This document shows, one piece after another, positions 28,932-38,803 of a DNA stretch of 64,000 nucleotides (the first letter of the stretch is position 1; each line of letters opens with the position of its first letter). The position numbers and the translations under genes are program-made. The stretch comes from Brevundimonas halotolerans (GTDB lineage Bacteria; Pseudomonadota; Alphaproteobacteria; Caulobacterales; Caulobacteraceae). The stretch covers positions 1 to 64,000 of the forward strand of contig NZ_QTTA01000020.1 in NCBI RefSeq assembly GCF_003730275.1, given 5' to 3'. The notes below the pieces were generated by a model that ran no database searches, had not been told where the DNA came from, and saw nothing but the letters and a program-made list of their open reading frames with translations.

Positions 28932-29978
28932 ATGGGCTATCGCGTCGCCGTCGTAGGCGCCACCGGCAATGTCGGCCGGGAAATGCTGAACATCCTCGAG
29001 GAACTGAACTTCCCGGTGACGGAGATGCACGCGGTTGCGTCGCGCAAGTCCAAGGGCATCGAGGTCAGCTTTGGTGACCGGACGGTCAAATGCGAGAGCA
29101 TCGACAGCTTTGACTTCTCGACCGTCGATCTGGTGCTGATGAGCGCCGGCGGCGATGCCAGCCGCGAATGGTCGGAAAAGATCGGCAAGGCCGGTCCGAT
29201 GGTGATCGACAATTCCTCGGCCTTCCGCATGGATCCGGACGTGCCGCTGATCGTGCCCGAGGTGAACCCGGACGCGATCAAGCTGGCGACGAAGAAGAAC
29301 ATCATCGCCAACCCCAACTGCTCGACCGCCCAGCTGGTGGTGGCGCTGAAGCCCCTGCATGACGCGGCGAAGATCAAGCGGGCGGTGGTCTCGACCTATC
29401 AGTCGGTGTCCGGCGCGGGCAAGGCGGGCATGGACGAGCTGTGGACCCAGACCAAGGCCATCTATGGCCTCGGCGACGCCCGTCCCAAGCATTTCCCCAA
29501 GCAGATCGCCTTTAACCTGATCCCGATGATCGGGGCCTTCCGCGACGACGGCTATACCGAGGAAGAGGCCAAGATGTGGGCCGAGACCCACAAGATCCTC
29601 GATCCGGACATCCAGCTGACCGTCACCTGCGTGCGGGTGCCCGTGTTCGTCGGCCACTCCGAATCCGTCAATCTGGAGTTTGACCGTCCGATCTCGCCCG
29701 ACGAGGCGCGCGAGATCCTGCGCGAGGCGCCCGGTGTGCTGGTCGTCGACAAGGCCGAGGCCGACGGTTACGTCACGCCGATCGACGCAGCGGGCGAATT
29801 CGCCGTCTTCGTCAGCCGCATCCGCAAGGACCCGACGGTCGAGAACGGCCTGAACCTGTGGGTGGTCTCGGACAATCTGAGGAAGGGCGCGGCGCTGAAC
29901 GCCGTCCAGATCGCCCAGCTGCTGGACGAGACCGGCATGATCAAGCCTGCCGGTGGCTATCGCACCCTGACGGTCTGA
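28932..29978 (+). CDS. asd: Aspartate-semialdehyde dehydrogenase
   Basis: This 348-aa enzyme reduces aspartyl phosphate to aspartate semialdehyde, the branch point to lysine/diaminopimelate, threonine and methionine. The NADP loop GATGNVGRE is at the N-terminus, the catalytic Cys130 is in NPNCSTAQ, and the FVGHSESVNLEF segment with the catalytic His is intact. ATG 28932 starts MGYRVAVVGATG and has AAGGA ten bases upstream; the ATG three codons earlier is too close to that site. rarD follows after one base. Confidence 0.96.
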   Translation: MGYRVAVVGATGNVGREMLNILEELNFPVTEMHAVASRKSKGIEVSFGDRTVKCESIDSFDFSTVDLVLMSAGGDASREWSEKIGKAGPMVIDNSSAFRMDPDVPLIVPEVNPDAIKLATKKNIIANPNCSTAQLVVALKPLHDAAKIKRAVVSTYQSVSGAGKAGMDELWTQTKAIYGLGDARPKHFPKQIAFNLIPMIGAFRDDGYTEEEAKMWAETHKILDPDIQLTVTCVRVPVFVGHSESVNLEFDRPISPDEAREILREAPGVLVVDKAEADGYVTPIDAAGEFAVFVSRIRKDPTVENGLNLWVVSDNLRKGAALNAVQIAQLLDETGMIKPAGGYRTLTV

Positions 29979-29979
29979 G

Positions 29980-30903
29980 GTGACGGCTTCCGCGCCCGAC
30001 GCCCGCGCGGCCCTGCTGGCGGGGCTGGGATGTTATGTGCTGTGGGGTCTGTCGCCGCTGATCTATCAGCCGATGGGGGTGGCGGGGGCGGATGCCTTTG
30101 AGATCATGGGCCACCGGGCAGTCTGGGGCCTGCTGTGGGCCACCGTGCTGGTCCTGTGGGCGCGCCAGTCGGACCAGGTCAAGGCCGCCTTTGCCGACCG
30201 CCGGACGCTGGGCTGGCTGATACTCTCGACCGGCCTTATCGCCCTGAACTGGGGCCTGTTCGTCTGGGCGGTCAACAACGGCCACACGCTGGAGACCAGC
30301 CTCGGCTATTATCTGAACCCGCTGTTCAATATGGCGCTGGGGGCCTGGCTGTTCCGCGAGCGGATCAGTCGCGCAGGCCTCGTGGCCATTGCCCTGGCCG
30401 CCACAGGCGTGGCCCTGCAGGCCGTGGCGCTGGGGCGGTTGCCGATCATCTCCCTGACGCTGGCAGTGTCGTTCGCCGCCTATGGGGTGATCCGCAAACG
30501 CGTGCGCGCCGATGCCCAGGCGGGCCTGTTCGTCGAATGTTTGATCATGGCGCCGTTCGGCCTGGCTTGGCTGATCTGGCTGCACAGTCAGGGGGCGGGG
30601 GTGTTTTTCGACAGTCCGAATGCCGCCTTCTGGCTGGCCATGGCCGGGCCGGTGACGGTCGGGCCGCTGGTGCTGTTCTCGTGGGCGGCGCGGCGCCTGC
30701 CCCTGACCACCATCGGCTTTCTGCAGTTCGTCGCCCCGACCATCAGCTTTGTCATCGGGGTCAGCCAGGGCGAGGAATTCACCTGGCTGCGTGGGGTGTC
30801 GTTCGGTTTCATCTGGCTGGGGGCCGCCGTCTTCCTGTGGGCGGCCTGGCGCCGGGCGCGACTGGCCCGCAAGGCGCTGGAGTCCCAGGCTGAACCGGTC
30901 TAG
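29980..30903 (+). CDS. rarD: RarD-like EamA-family transporter
   Basis: This 307-aa inner-membrane protein has about ten hydrophobic segments in two EamA repeats. It matches RarD proteins: GLGCYVLWGLSPLIYQPM at the start, NWGLFVWAVNNGHTLETSLG and GYYLNPLFNMALG blocks. RarD proteins are putative drug/metabolite exporters. GTG 29980 begins one base after the asd stop, so it is co-transcribed with asd. Its TAG stop shares bases with the opposing hisN stop. Confidence 0.9.
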   Translation: MTASAPDARAALLAGLGCYVLWGLSPLIYQPMGVAGADAFEIMGHRAVWGLLWATVLVLWARQSDQVKAAFADRRTLGWLILSTGLIALNWGLFVWAVNNGHTLETSLGYYLNPLFNMALGAWLFRERISRAGLVAIALAATGVALQAVALGRLPIISLTLAVSFAAYGVIRKRVRADAQAGLFVECLIMAPFGLAWLIWLHSQGAGVFFDSPNAAFWLAMAGPVTVGPLVLFSWAARRLPLTTIGFLQFVAPTISFVIGVSQGEEFTWLRGVSFGFIWLGAAVFLWAAWRRARLARKALESQAEPV

Positions 30904-31685
30904 CTGACCGCGCGGCGAAGGGTCAGCAGGGCCTGCTCGGTCAAAGCGTCATCGCCGACCGCCAGAATGCGGCCGTCGTCCTTGGGGGTGTTGCCCAGCC
31001 AGTCGGTCACCGTGCCGCCCGCGGCCTCGACCAGGGCGACCAGTGCGGTCCAGTCCCAGGGCTTGAGCGCGGTCTCGGCGACCAGATCGATATGGCCCGA
31101 GGCCAGCATGGCATAGGCATAGGCATCGCAGCCCAGCCGGGCGAGGCGGGCGGTGGCGCGCACCTGTCGCCAGGCGCCCAGTTCGGCGCCGGTGAAGATG
31201 TCGGGGTCCGTGGTCGAGATCACGGCGTCATTGAGCCTGGGACAGGCGCGGGTGGCGATCGGCGTGTCTGTTCCACGGGCGACGCAGCGGGCGCCCGACG
31301 GGCCGCCCAGAAACACCTCGTCCAGATACGGCTGGGCGACGGCGCCCACGACCGGGCGTCCCTGATGGGTCAGGCCGATCAGGGTGGTCCACAGCGGCAG
31401 GCCGGCGACGAAGGCGCGGGTGCCGTCGACGGGATCCAGAACCCAGACCCATTCGGCATCGGGCCGGTCGGCGCCATACTCCTCGCCGACCACGCCGTGA
31501 TCGGGAAAGGTGGACTCGATCAGGCGGCGCATGGCCGCCTCGGCCCCCCGGTCGGCCTCGGTCACCGGGTCGAAGGCGCCCGGTTCGCCCTTGTCCTCGG
31601 CCACAGCGCCCGTGCGGAACAGGGGCAGGGTCACGCCTGCGGCGACGCGGGCAAGCTCGAGGGCGAAGGCTTCATGTGCGGTCAT
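30900..31685 (-). CDS. hisN: Histidinol-phosphatase HisN, inositol monophosphatase family
   Basis: This 261-aa Mg-dependent phosphatase has the family metal motifs GEEYG and WVLDPVDGTRAF and a C-terminal WDWTALVALVEAAGG. By similarity to HisN of actinobacteria and alphaproteobacteria it removes phosphate from histidinol phosphate; inositol-1-phosphate is the alternative substrate. Its TAG overlaps the opposing rarD TAG through a CTAG palindrome. Confidence 0.85.
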   Translation of the reverse strand: MTAHEAFALELARVAAGVTLPLFRTGAVAEDKGEPGAFDPVTEADRGAEAAMRRLIESTFPDHGVVGEEYGADRPDAEWVWVLDPVDGTRAFVAGLPLWTTLIGLTHQGRPVVGAVAQPYLDEVFLGGPSGARCVARGTDTPIATRACPRLNDAVISTTDPDIFTGAELGAWRQVRATARLARLGCDAYAYAMLASGHIDLVAETALKPWDWTALVALVEAAGGTVTDWLGNTPKDDGRILAVGDDALTEQALLTLRRAVS

Positions 31686-31726
31686 GGGTGGGCGGCATAC
31701 AGACGCCGCCGCCCGTCGTCACTCAT

Positions 31727-32110
31727 TTAAGCGATGGCGTCGCCTTCCGAGTGCAGCGACTTGGCCAGATCCAGAAGGCGACGGCGCGGCCGCTCGCCCA
31801 GCTGGTAATAGGCCTGGATCAGGTCGAGGGTTTCCTTGCGGGAAAACATCTCACCCCCCGCACCCCCGGCGGTCTCGCTGCGCTCCAGCGCCTCGGTCAG
31901 GCCGTCATAGAAATAGCTGACGGGGGTCTCCAGCGCCTCGGACAGCTGCCACAGGCGGGCGGCCGAGATGCGATTGGCGCCGCATTCGTATTTCTGGATC
32001 TGCTGAAAGCGGATGCCGACCTGGGTGGCCAGCTGCTGCTGCGTCAGGCCCAGAAGGCGGCGGCGGCGGCGCAGACGGCGCCCCAGGTGAAGATCGATGT
32101 CAGTGGCCAT
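31727..32110 (-). CDS. XRE-family transcriptional regulator
   Basis: This 127-aa protein has a helix-turn-helix domain at about 12-65 (LGRRLRRRRRLLGLTQQQLA, FQQIQKYECGANRISAARLW). The layout resembles PraR/PhrR-type regulators of rhizobia, and the C-terminal helices (SRKETLDLIQAYYQL) are shared with them. Targets are unknown. ATG 32110 starts MATDIDLHLG; longer frames upstream lack homology. An intergenic region of about 190 bases separates it from the membrane protein gene on the other strand. Confidence 0.85.
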   Translation of the reverse strand: MATDIDLHLGRRLRRRRRLLGLTQQQLATQVGIRFQQIQKYECGANRISAARLWQLSEALETPVSYFYDGLTEALERSETAGGAGGEMFSRKETLDLIQAYYQLGERPRRRLLDLAKSLHSEGDAIA

Positions 32111-32303
32111 GGCCAGTTTCCCCGTGTTGCGACCTGTCCCGAAACGGAACGGCTCGCCCTCCACGCGGCAAACCTCATGCCGGTATCGCGTCACGAGGGA
32201 ATGACAGCGTTCGGCGATTGCGTCGGAATCCCGTCCTTCATGCAACCCGGCGCGACGGAGCGCATTTAAGGTTCAGCTTGGACACATATGGAAGGATGCA
32301 CAC

Positions 32304-32546
32304 ATGAACATCATTTTCTGGATCATCGTCGGTATCATTGCCGGCTGGCTGGCTGAACAGATCATGGGCCGCAGCCACGGCCTGCTGACCAATCTGATCG
32401 TCGGCATCGTCGGTGCCGTGATCGGTGGCTTCCTGGCCAACGCTCTGGGCTTTGCCTGGGGTGGCTGGATCGGTTCGACCATCGTCGCCACCATCGGCGC
32501 CATCATCCTGCTGTTCCTGCTGGGACTGGTGAAGCGCCGCGCCTGA
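32304..32546 (+). CDS. GlsB/YeaQ/YmgE-family membrane protein
   Basis: This 80-aa protein has three hydrophobic segments and the family pattern GWLAEQIMGRSHGLLTNLIV then GIVGAVIGGFL. Members are small inner-membrane proteins induced by stress, also called transglycosylase-associated; the precise role is unknown. ATG 32304 has AAGGA upstream. A strong two-way terminator follows. Confidence 0.88.
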   Translation: MNIIFWIIVGIIAGWLAEQIMGRSHGLLTNLIVGIVGAVIGGFLANALGFAWGGWIGSTIVATIGAIILLFLLGLVKRRA

Positions 32547-32572
32547 TACGGGTGACGGACTGAAAAGAGAAA

Positions 32573-32602
32573 GGGCGGCTCCTTGCGGGGCCGCCCTTTT
32601 TT
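32573..32602. terminator. Bidirectional rho-independent terminator between GlsB-like gene and typA
   Basis: A 10-bp stem (32573-32582 with 32587-32596), one G-U pair, TTGC loop, is followed by six T on the plus strand. On the minus strand it is followed by TTTCTCTTTT, so it can serve both convergent genes. Confidence 0.88.
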
Positions 32603-32624
32603 CATGTCCGGTTGAGCGCAAACC

Positions 32625-34457
<1,833 letters not shown>

Positions 34458-34606
34458 TGGAATATCAGACGTGCAGGGCGGCCGGCAGAGGCGGGCCGCA
34501 GGGTGAGGGCGACGGTGCGGGGAGCGCGCGCCTCATACAGGGCCGCGCGACGAAAGGCCAGCCATGGTCGCTTGGCGGTGCCGTTCCGTCGGTCTACAGC
34601 AGCGCC

Positions 34607-35470
34607 ATGCCCGAACTTCCCGAGGTTGAAACCGTCAGGCGAGGTCTGGAGCCGGTGCTGGCCGGCGCCACCCTCGACCGGGTGCGCCAGAACCGCGCCG
34701 ACCTGCGCTTTGCGTTTCCCGACCGGTTCGTGGACCGGCTGGAGGGGGCGACCGTCCTGTCGGTCGGGCGGCGGGCCAAATATCTGCTGATGCCGCTGTC
34801 GACCGGCGAGACCTGGGTGACCCATCTGGGCATGACCGGGCGGTTCACCCTGGACGGCGAGATGCTGGGTGAGTTTGAGACCAACGCCCCGGCGAGGGGG
34901 CCGCATGAGCACCTGAGCCTGTACGCCACGGGCAAGGGCGTCGCCACGCGGGTGGGCTATGCCGACGCGCGCCGGTTCGGCTTCATGGGCCTGATCCCGA
35001 CCGATGAGATCGAGGCCCACCCCTGGTTTGCCGGGCTGGGGCCCGAGCCGATGGGCAATGCCTTCTCCGCCGATCATCTGAAGGCGCGCTTCAAAGACCG
35101 CCGTCAGCCGGTCAAGGTGGCCCTGCTGGATCAGCGCCATGTGGCGGGGCTGGGCAATATCTATGTGTGCGAGGCGCTGTGGCGGGCCGGCATTTCGCCG
35201 GGGGCCGCCGCCGGCAGCCTGTCACAGGCGCGGCTGGAACGGCTGACCATTGCGGCGCGCGATGTGCTGGCCGAGGCCATTGCGGCCGGCGGCTCGACCC
35301 TGCGCGACTTTGCCAATGCCGAGGGCGGTCAGGGCTATTTCCAGCACAGTTTCGACGTCTATGGCCGCGAAGGTCAGCCCTGCCGCCGCAATGCCGACCA
35401 CCCTGTCATTCGCAGACAGGTCCAGGGCGGCCGCTCGACCTTCTGGTGCCCGGCCTGTCAGAAGCGGTGA
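34607..35470 (+). CDS. mutM: Formamidopyrimidine-DNA glycosylase
   Basis: This 287-aa enzyme excises 8-oxoguanine and formamidopyrimidines and nicks the DNA. The start PELPEVETVRRG supplies the catalytic N-terminal proline and glutamates; VDR, GRRAKYLLM (beta-lysine) and the C-terminal zinc finger CRRN...CPACQ are complete. ATG 34607 is fixed by the need for proline at position 2. The gene is divergent from typA. Confidence 0.97.
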   Translation: MPELPEVETVRRGLEPVLAGATLDRVRQNRADLRFAFPDRFVDRLEGATVLSVGRRAKYLLMPLSTGETWVTHLGMTGRFTLDGEMLGEFETNAPARGPHEHLSLYATGKGVATRVGYADARRFGFMGLIPTDEIEAHPWFAGLGPEPMGNAFSADHLKARFKDRRQPVKVALLDQRHVAGLGNIYVCEALWRAGISPGAAAGSLSQARLERLTIAARDVLAEAIAAGGSTLRDFANAEGGQGYFQHSFDVYGREGQPCRRNADHPVIRRQVQGGRSTFWCPACQKR

Positions 35471-35536
35471 AGGCCGCTTCGCCTTTCGCGCGGTGGCGAG
35501 GCTTGCTAAGCCGCCCGCACAGAAGATGGAGTCCCC

Positions 35537-36325
35537 ATGACCGACACCTATGACACCCTGGCGATCGAGCGCCACGATGACGGCTATGCGGTGGTGACGC
35601 TGAACCGGCCGGAGGCGCTGAATGCCCTGAACTCGGCCCTGTTTCGCGATCTGGCGGCGTTTCTGGATGCGGTCGAGCACGATGATACGGTGCGCTGTCT
35701 GATCCTGACCGGATCGGGCGACAAGGCGTTCGCCGCGGGGGCCGACATCAAGGAGATGGCCGACCAGACCTATGCCCAGATGTATACGGGCAATTTCTTT
35801 GCCCTCGGCCACGACCGGATCACCCGGTTCAGGAAACCGATCATCGCGGCGGTCAACGGCTTTGCCCTGGGCGGGGGCTGCGAGCTGGCCATGCTGTGCG
35901 ACTTCATCGTGGCCAGTGACAAGGCGAAGTTCGGCCAACCCGAGATCAATCTGGGCGTGGCCCCCGGCATCGGTGGCAGCCAGCGCCTGACCCGGCTGGT
36001 CGGGAAATCCAAGGCCATGGACATGGTGTTGACCGCCCGCATGATGGACGCGGCCGAGGCCGAACGCGCCGGGCTGGCCAGCCGTGTCGTGCCGCACGAG
36101 ACCCTGCTGGACGAGGTCCGCAAGATCGCCGCGCGCATCGCCGCCCAGAGCCCGCTGGCCGTCATGGCCAACAAGGAGATGGTCAACGCCGCGCTGGAGA
36201 CGACCCTGACCCAGGGCGTCCAGTTCGAACGCCGCCTGTTCCACAGCCTGTTCGCCTTCGAGGACCAGAAGGAGGGGATGGCGGCCTTTGTCGAAAAGCG
36301 GAAGCCGACGTTCAGGGGGAAGTGA
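35537..36325 (+). CDS. Enoyl-CoA hydratase
   Basis: This 262-aa crotonase-fold enzyme hydrates trans-2-enoyl-CoA in beta-oxidation. The oxyanion-hole segments FAAGADIKEMA and LGGGCELAMLCDF, and the catalytic glutamates of GQPEINLGVAPG with GGSQRLTRLVG, are intact, as in short-chain enoyl-CoA hydratase. ATG 35537 has GGAG upstream. It lies 66 bases after mutM. Confidence 0.92.
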   Translation: MTDTYDTLAIERHDDGYAVVTLNRPEALNALNSALFRDLAAFLDAVEHDDTVRCLILTGSGDKAFAAGADIKEMADQTYAQMYTGNFFALGHDRITRFRKPIIAAVNGFALGGGCELAMLCDFIVASDKAKFGQPEINLGVAPGIGGSQRLTRLVGKSKAMDMVLTARMMDAAEAERAGLASRVVPHETLLDEVRKIAARIAAQSPLAVMANKEMVNAALETTLTQGVQFERRLFHSLFAFEDQKEGMAAFVEKRKPTFRGK

Positions 36326-36344
36326 GCGGGTCTGCGGACTCGCG

Positions 36345-36373
36345 TTGACCCCTCAAGAGCTTTCCGCTATAGC
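36345..36373 (+). promoter_or_regulatory. Sigma-70-type promoter of rpsT
   Basis: TTGACC (36345-36350), a 17-base spacer and TATAGC (36368-36373) form a good promoter. A perfect 9-bp inverted repeat, CTCAAGAGC 36352-36360 and GCTCTTGAG 36379-36387, overlaps the spacer and the likely start site, suggesting an operator or an initial-transcript hairpin. Confidence 0.65.
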
Positions 36374-36441
36374 CGCGCGCTCTTGAGATTTCCGCGCCGT
36401 GGACGGGTTCCGCGGCGCTTTCTGTTCAAAGGTTCTGACTG

Positions 36442-36711
36442 ATGGCCAACAACGCCGGTGCCAAGAAGGCGATCCGCAAGATCGAGGCCCGTACCGAAGT
36501 GAACAAGGCGCGCCGCACGCGCGTTCGCACCTTCCTGCGCAAGTTCCAGGAAGCCGTGACGGCCGGTGACGCCACCGCCGCCAAGACCGCTTTCGTCGAG
36601 GCCCAGTCCGAAGTGATGCGGGCCGTGTCCAAGGGCGTGGTTCACAAGAATACGGGCTCGCGCAAGGTGTCGCGTCTGGCCGCCCAGCTGAAGAAAATTT
36701 CTGCAGCCTGA
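36442..36711 (+). CDS. rpsT: 30S ribosomal protein S20
   Basis: This 89-aa basic protein binds 16S rRNA early in 30S assembly. The sequence [20 protein letters not shown], then KSAVR-like helices and the [19 protein letters not shown] ending, is typical of S20. ATG 36442 has AAAGG eight bases upstream. The order rpsT then dnaA is that of Caulobacter. Confidence 0.98.
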   Translation: MANNAGAKKAIRKIEARTEVNKARRTRVRTFLRKFQEAVTAGDATAAKTAFVEAQSEVMRAVSKGVVHKNTGSRKVSRLAAQLKKISAA

Positions 36712-36778
36712 CGACGACCGCTTCGGCGGCACTCTGACGGCCCTTCACGCAGCTGTCATGCGAAAACCAATAGAATTC

Positions 36779-36810
36779 AACGGCGAGACAGGGTTTCCTG
36801 TCTCGCCGTT
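36779..36810 (+). terminator. Perfect hairpin downstream of rpsT
   Basis: A perfect 14-bp stem (36779-36792 with 36797-36810) and GTTT loop lies 68 bases after the rpsT stop. No run of T follows (TGCATGTGTG), so it may be a rho-dependent or stabilising 3' structure. Confidence 0.6.
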
Positions 36811-36811
36811 T

Positions 36812-37169
36812 GCATGTGTGCGGATAACCGTTCGCAACGAATTCTGTGCTCGCCTGTGTGGCGAAATCGACAATTTCTCAAGCATGAAATGGCTTTAGCG
36901 GAGTCAACAAATTTAACTGCGTTTGGGGTCGCGAATCAGCGTTGACGCTCCTCGTCCCGGGAGTAGTTTGGACCTCCATCGCACTTCCATCCCAACACGG
37001 ATGAAGGCGGCGCGGAACAAGGTTTCGTGTCGGTGGGAGATGTCTGTTCGAGTGCCTTACCAGGCCCGAAAAGCACCAGCTTTTCGGGGCGGGCGGGGTC
37101 GTCCCTGAAGTCAGGGGCGCCTCCGGGGTCATCGGGGAGGGGGTGCGAGGCAGAAGCTTGGGATGCGCG
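36812..37169 (+). promoter_or_regulatory. dnaA upstream control region and long leader
   Basis: This gap holds no gene. It contains a near-consensus DnaA box on the minus strand (TGCGGATAA 36819-36827, one mismatch), GANTC sites at 36901-36905 and 36933-36937, and a possible promoter TTGACG (36942-36947), 16 bases, TAGTTT (36964-36969). The transcript leader would be about 190 bases. In Caulobacter, dnaA transcription depends on GANTC methylation; here this is an inference from the sites. Confidence 0.45.
37065..37088 (+). promoter_or_regulatory. Hairpin in the dnaA leader
   Basis: A perfect 10-bp stem (CCCGAAAAGC 37065-37074 with 37079-37088) and ACCA loop sits in the putative dnaA 5' leader, about 80 bases before the start. 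No T tract follows, so a post-transcriptional role is possible. Confidence 0.45.
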
Positions 37170-38624
37170 ATGCAGGGTGGCACAATGATGGCGAGCGAGA
37201 CGACGGCGATGACCGATCCGGACCGGATCTGGACGGAGGCGGCCGTGCGGCTGCGTTCGGAAATCGGCGACGGACCGTTCAGCTCCTATATCGCGCCCTC
37301 GGCGGTGCGGATGGACAGCTCAGGCCAGCTGATCCTGGTCACGCCCACCGCCTATGCCCGCGACTGGGTGCGCAAGAATGCCCTGCGTCGCGTCAATGAA
37401 CTGTGGCTGGGCCTGGACGGCCTGTCGCGCAGGCTCGAGGTCCGCTGCCGGGCCGAAATGGGCTCGGTGCCGCCGGCCTCGGCCGTGCAGGGGGCGCCCG
37501 CCCCGTCCGCACCCTCGGCCGGGTTCCAGCCCATGCCGGCCCCGACGGTCGGTCCCGTGGCCGACGGCCCGCGCGCCGTGCGCGCCGCCGGTTTGCAGGA
37601 TCGCCTGACGTTTGACGGCTTTGTCGAGGGGCACGGCAATGCCTTTGCCCTGGCGATCGCCAAACAGGTCGCGGCCTGGGCCGACGGCCATTTCAATCCG
37701 GTCTTCCTGTGTGGCCCTTACGGCTTCGGCAAGACCCACCTGCTGAATGCTATCGCCTGGGAGGCCCAGCGCCTGCGGCCCGAGGCCCGGGTGGTCTATC
37801 TGACGGCCGAGCGCTTCCTGTCGACCTTCGTCAAGGCCATGCAGGACCGCCAGACGGCGGCCTTCAAGGACAGCTTGCGCAATGCCGACATGCTGCTGAT
37901 CGACGATGTGCAATTCGTCGGCGGCAAGACCTCGACCCAGGAAGAACTGCTGTCGACCCTGACCGCCCTGATCCAGGACGGACGCCGGGTGGTGCTGTCG
38001 GCCGACCGGCCGCCGCTGGCCCTGACCGAGATTGAACCGCGCCTGCGCGGGCACATGGCCTCGGGCCTGACCTGCCCGATCGAGCCGGGTGACCGGGCGC
38101 TGAAGCTGGCCGTGGCCCGCAACCGGCTGGAAGCCCTGTCGCGTCTCGGAGTGGTCGATGGCGTGATCGGCGATGCGGTGCTGGAACATCTGGTGGACCG
38201 GACCCCGGGCTCGATGCGCGAATTGGAAGGCGCGGTCACGACGCTGGCCGCCGTTTCGGGCGGGCGGCTGTCGGCCCTGACGGTCGAAGATACGCAAAAG
38301 CTGCTGGGAGCGGCCCTGCGCGGCGGACCCGAGCGCCGCATCACCGTCGACGAAATCCAGAAGACGGTGTCCGAACACTTTAACCTTAAACAGGCCGACC
38401 TGCTGAGCGAGCGCCGCACCCGTTCGGTTGCCCGTCCGCGCCAGATCGCCATGTATCTGTGCAAGCAGCATACGACCCGGTCCTATCCCGACATCGGCCG
38501 GCGCTTCGGTGGGCGGGATCACACTACGGTGCTGCACGGCGTGCGCAAGATCGACAGCCTCTTGGCCACCGATGAACAGATCGCCCGCGACGTCGAGACC
38601 CTGACCCGCAAACTGCGCGGCTAG
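37170..38624 (+). CDS. dnaA: Chromosomal replication initiator DnaA
   Basis: This AAA+ protein (484 aa from 37170) binds and opens the origin. Domain I is the WTEAAVRLRSEIGDGPFSSY segment, domain II the Pro/Ala-rich linker, domain III has Walker A CGPYGFGKTHL and Walker B MLLIDDVQF, and domain IV has the DnaA-box-binding GGRDHTTVLHGVRKI. The start is uncertain: ATG 37170 gives MQGGTMMAS, similar to the Caulobacter N-terminus, while ATG 37185/37188 have AGGGTGG at better spacing. The gene begins the dnaA-dnaN-recF-gyrB series. Confidence 0.96.
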   Translation: MQGGTMMASETTAMTDPDRIWTEAAVRLRSEIGDGPFSSYIAPSAVRMDSSGQLILVTPTAYARDWVRKNALRRVNELWLGLDGLSRRLEVRCRAEMGSVPPASAVQGAPAPSAPSAGFQPMPAPTVGPVADGPRAVRAAGLQDRLTFDGFVEGHGNAFALAIAKQVAAWADGHFNPVFLCGPYGFGKTHLLNAIAWEAQRLRPEARVVYLTAERFLSTFVKAMQDRQTAAFKDSLRNADMLLIDDVQFVGGKTSTQEELLSTLTALIQDGRRVVLSADRPPLALTEIEPRLRGHMASGLTCPIEPGDRALKLAVARNRLEALSRLGVVDGVIGDAVLEHLVDRTPGSMRELEGAVTTLAAVSGGRLSALTVEDTQKLLGAALRGGPERRITVDEIQKTVSEHFNLKQADLLSERRTRSVARPRQIAMYLCKQHTTRSYPDIGRRFGGRDHTTVLHGVRKIDSLLATDEQIARDVETLTRKLRG

Positions 38625-38661
38625 GGCCCGCGGGGCGCGAGGTGTGGTCCGTCCACACCCT

Positions 38662-38670
38662 TATCCACAC
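38662..38670 (+). promoter_or_regulatory. Perfect DnaA box between dnaA and dnaN
   Basis: TTATCCACA at 38662-38670 matches the high-affinity consensus exactly. It lies in the 179-bp gap between dnaA and dnaN. A single strong box may serve autoregulation of dnaN rather than origin firing; an origin cannot be assigned from this alone. Confidence 0.7.
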
Positions 38671-38803
38671 CTGCCGTCCGGCTTGGCCGGGGGGGCGGGG
38701 TCTGATGTTCAAGCCCTTTCTTGCTCTGGCCGCGCGATACGCTAGTGTCCAAGGCCCTTCTTTCTCGTGGCGTCCGTGAGTCGCCGCGTCCGGGCGAGAC
38801 GAC

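Noticed and set aside
38625-38803. The dnaA-dnaN gap as the replication origin
   Set aside because: Only one perfect DnaA box and no AT-rich unwinding element are visible. In Caulobacter the origin lies by hemE, not here.
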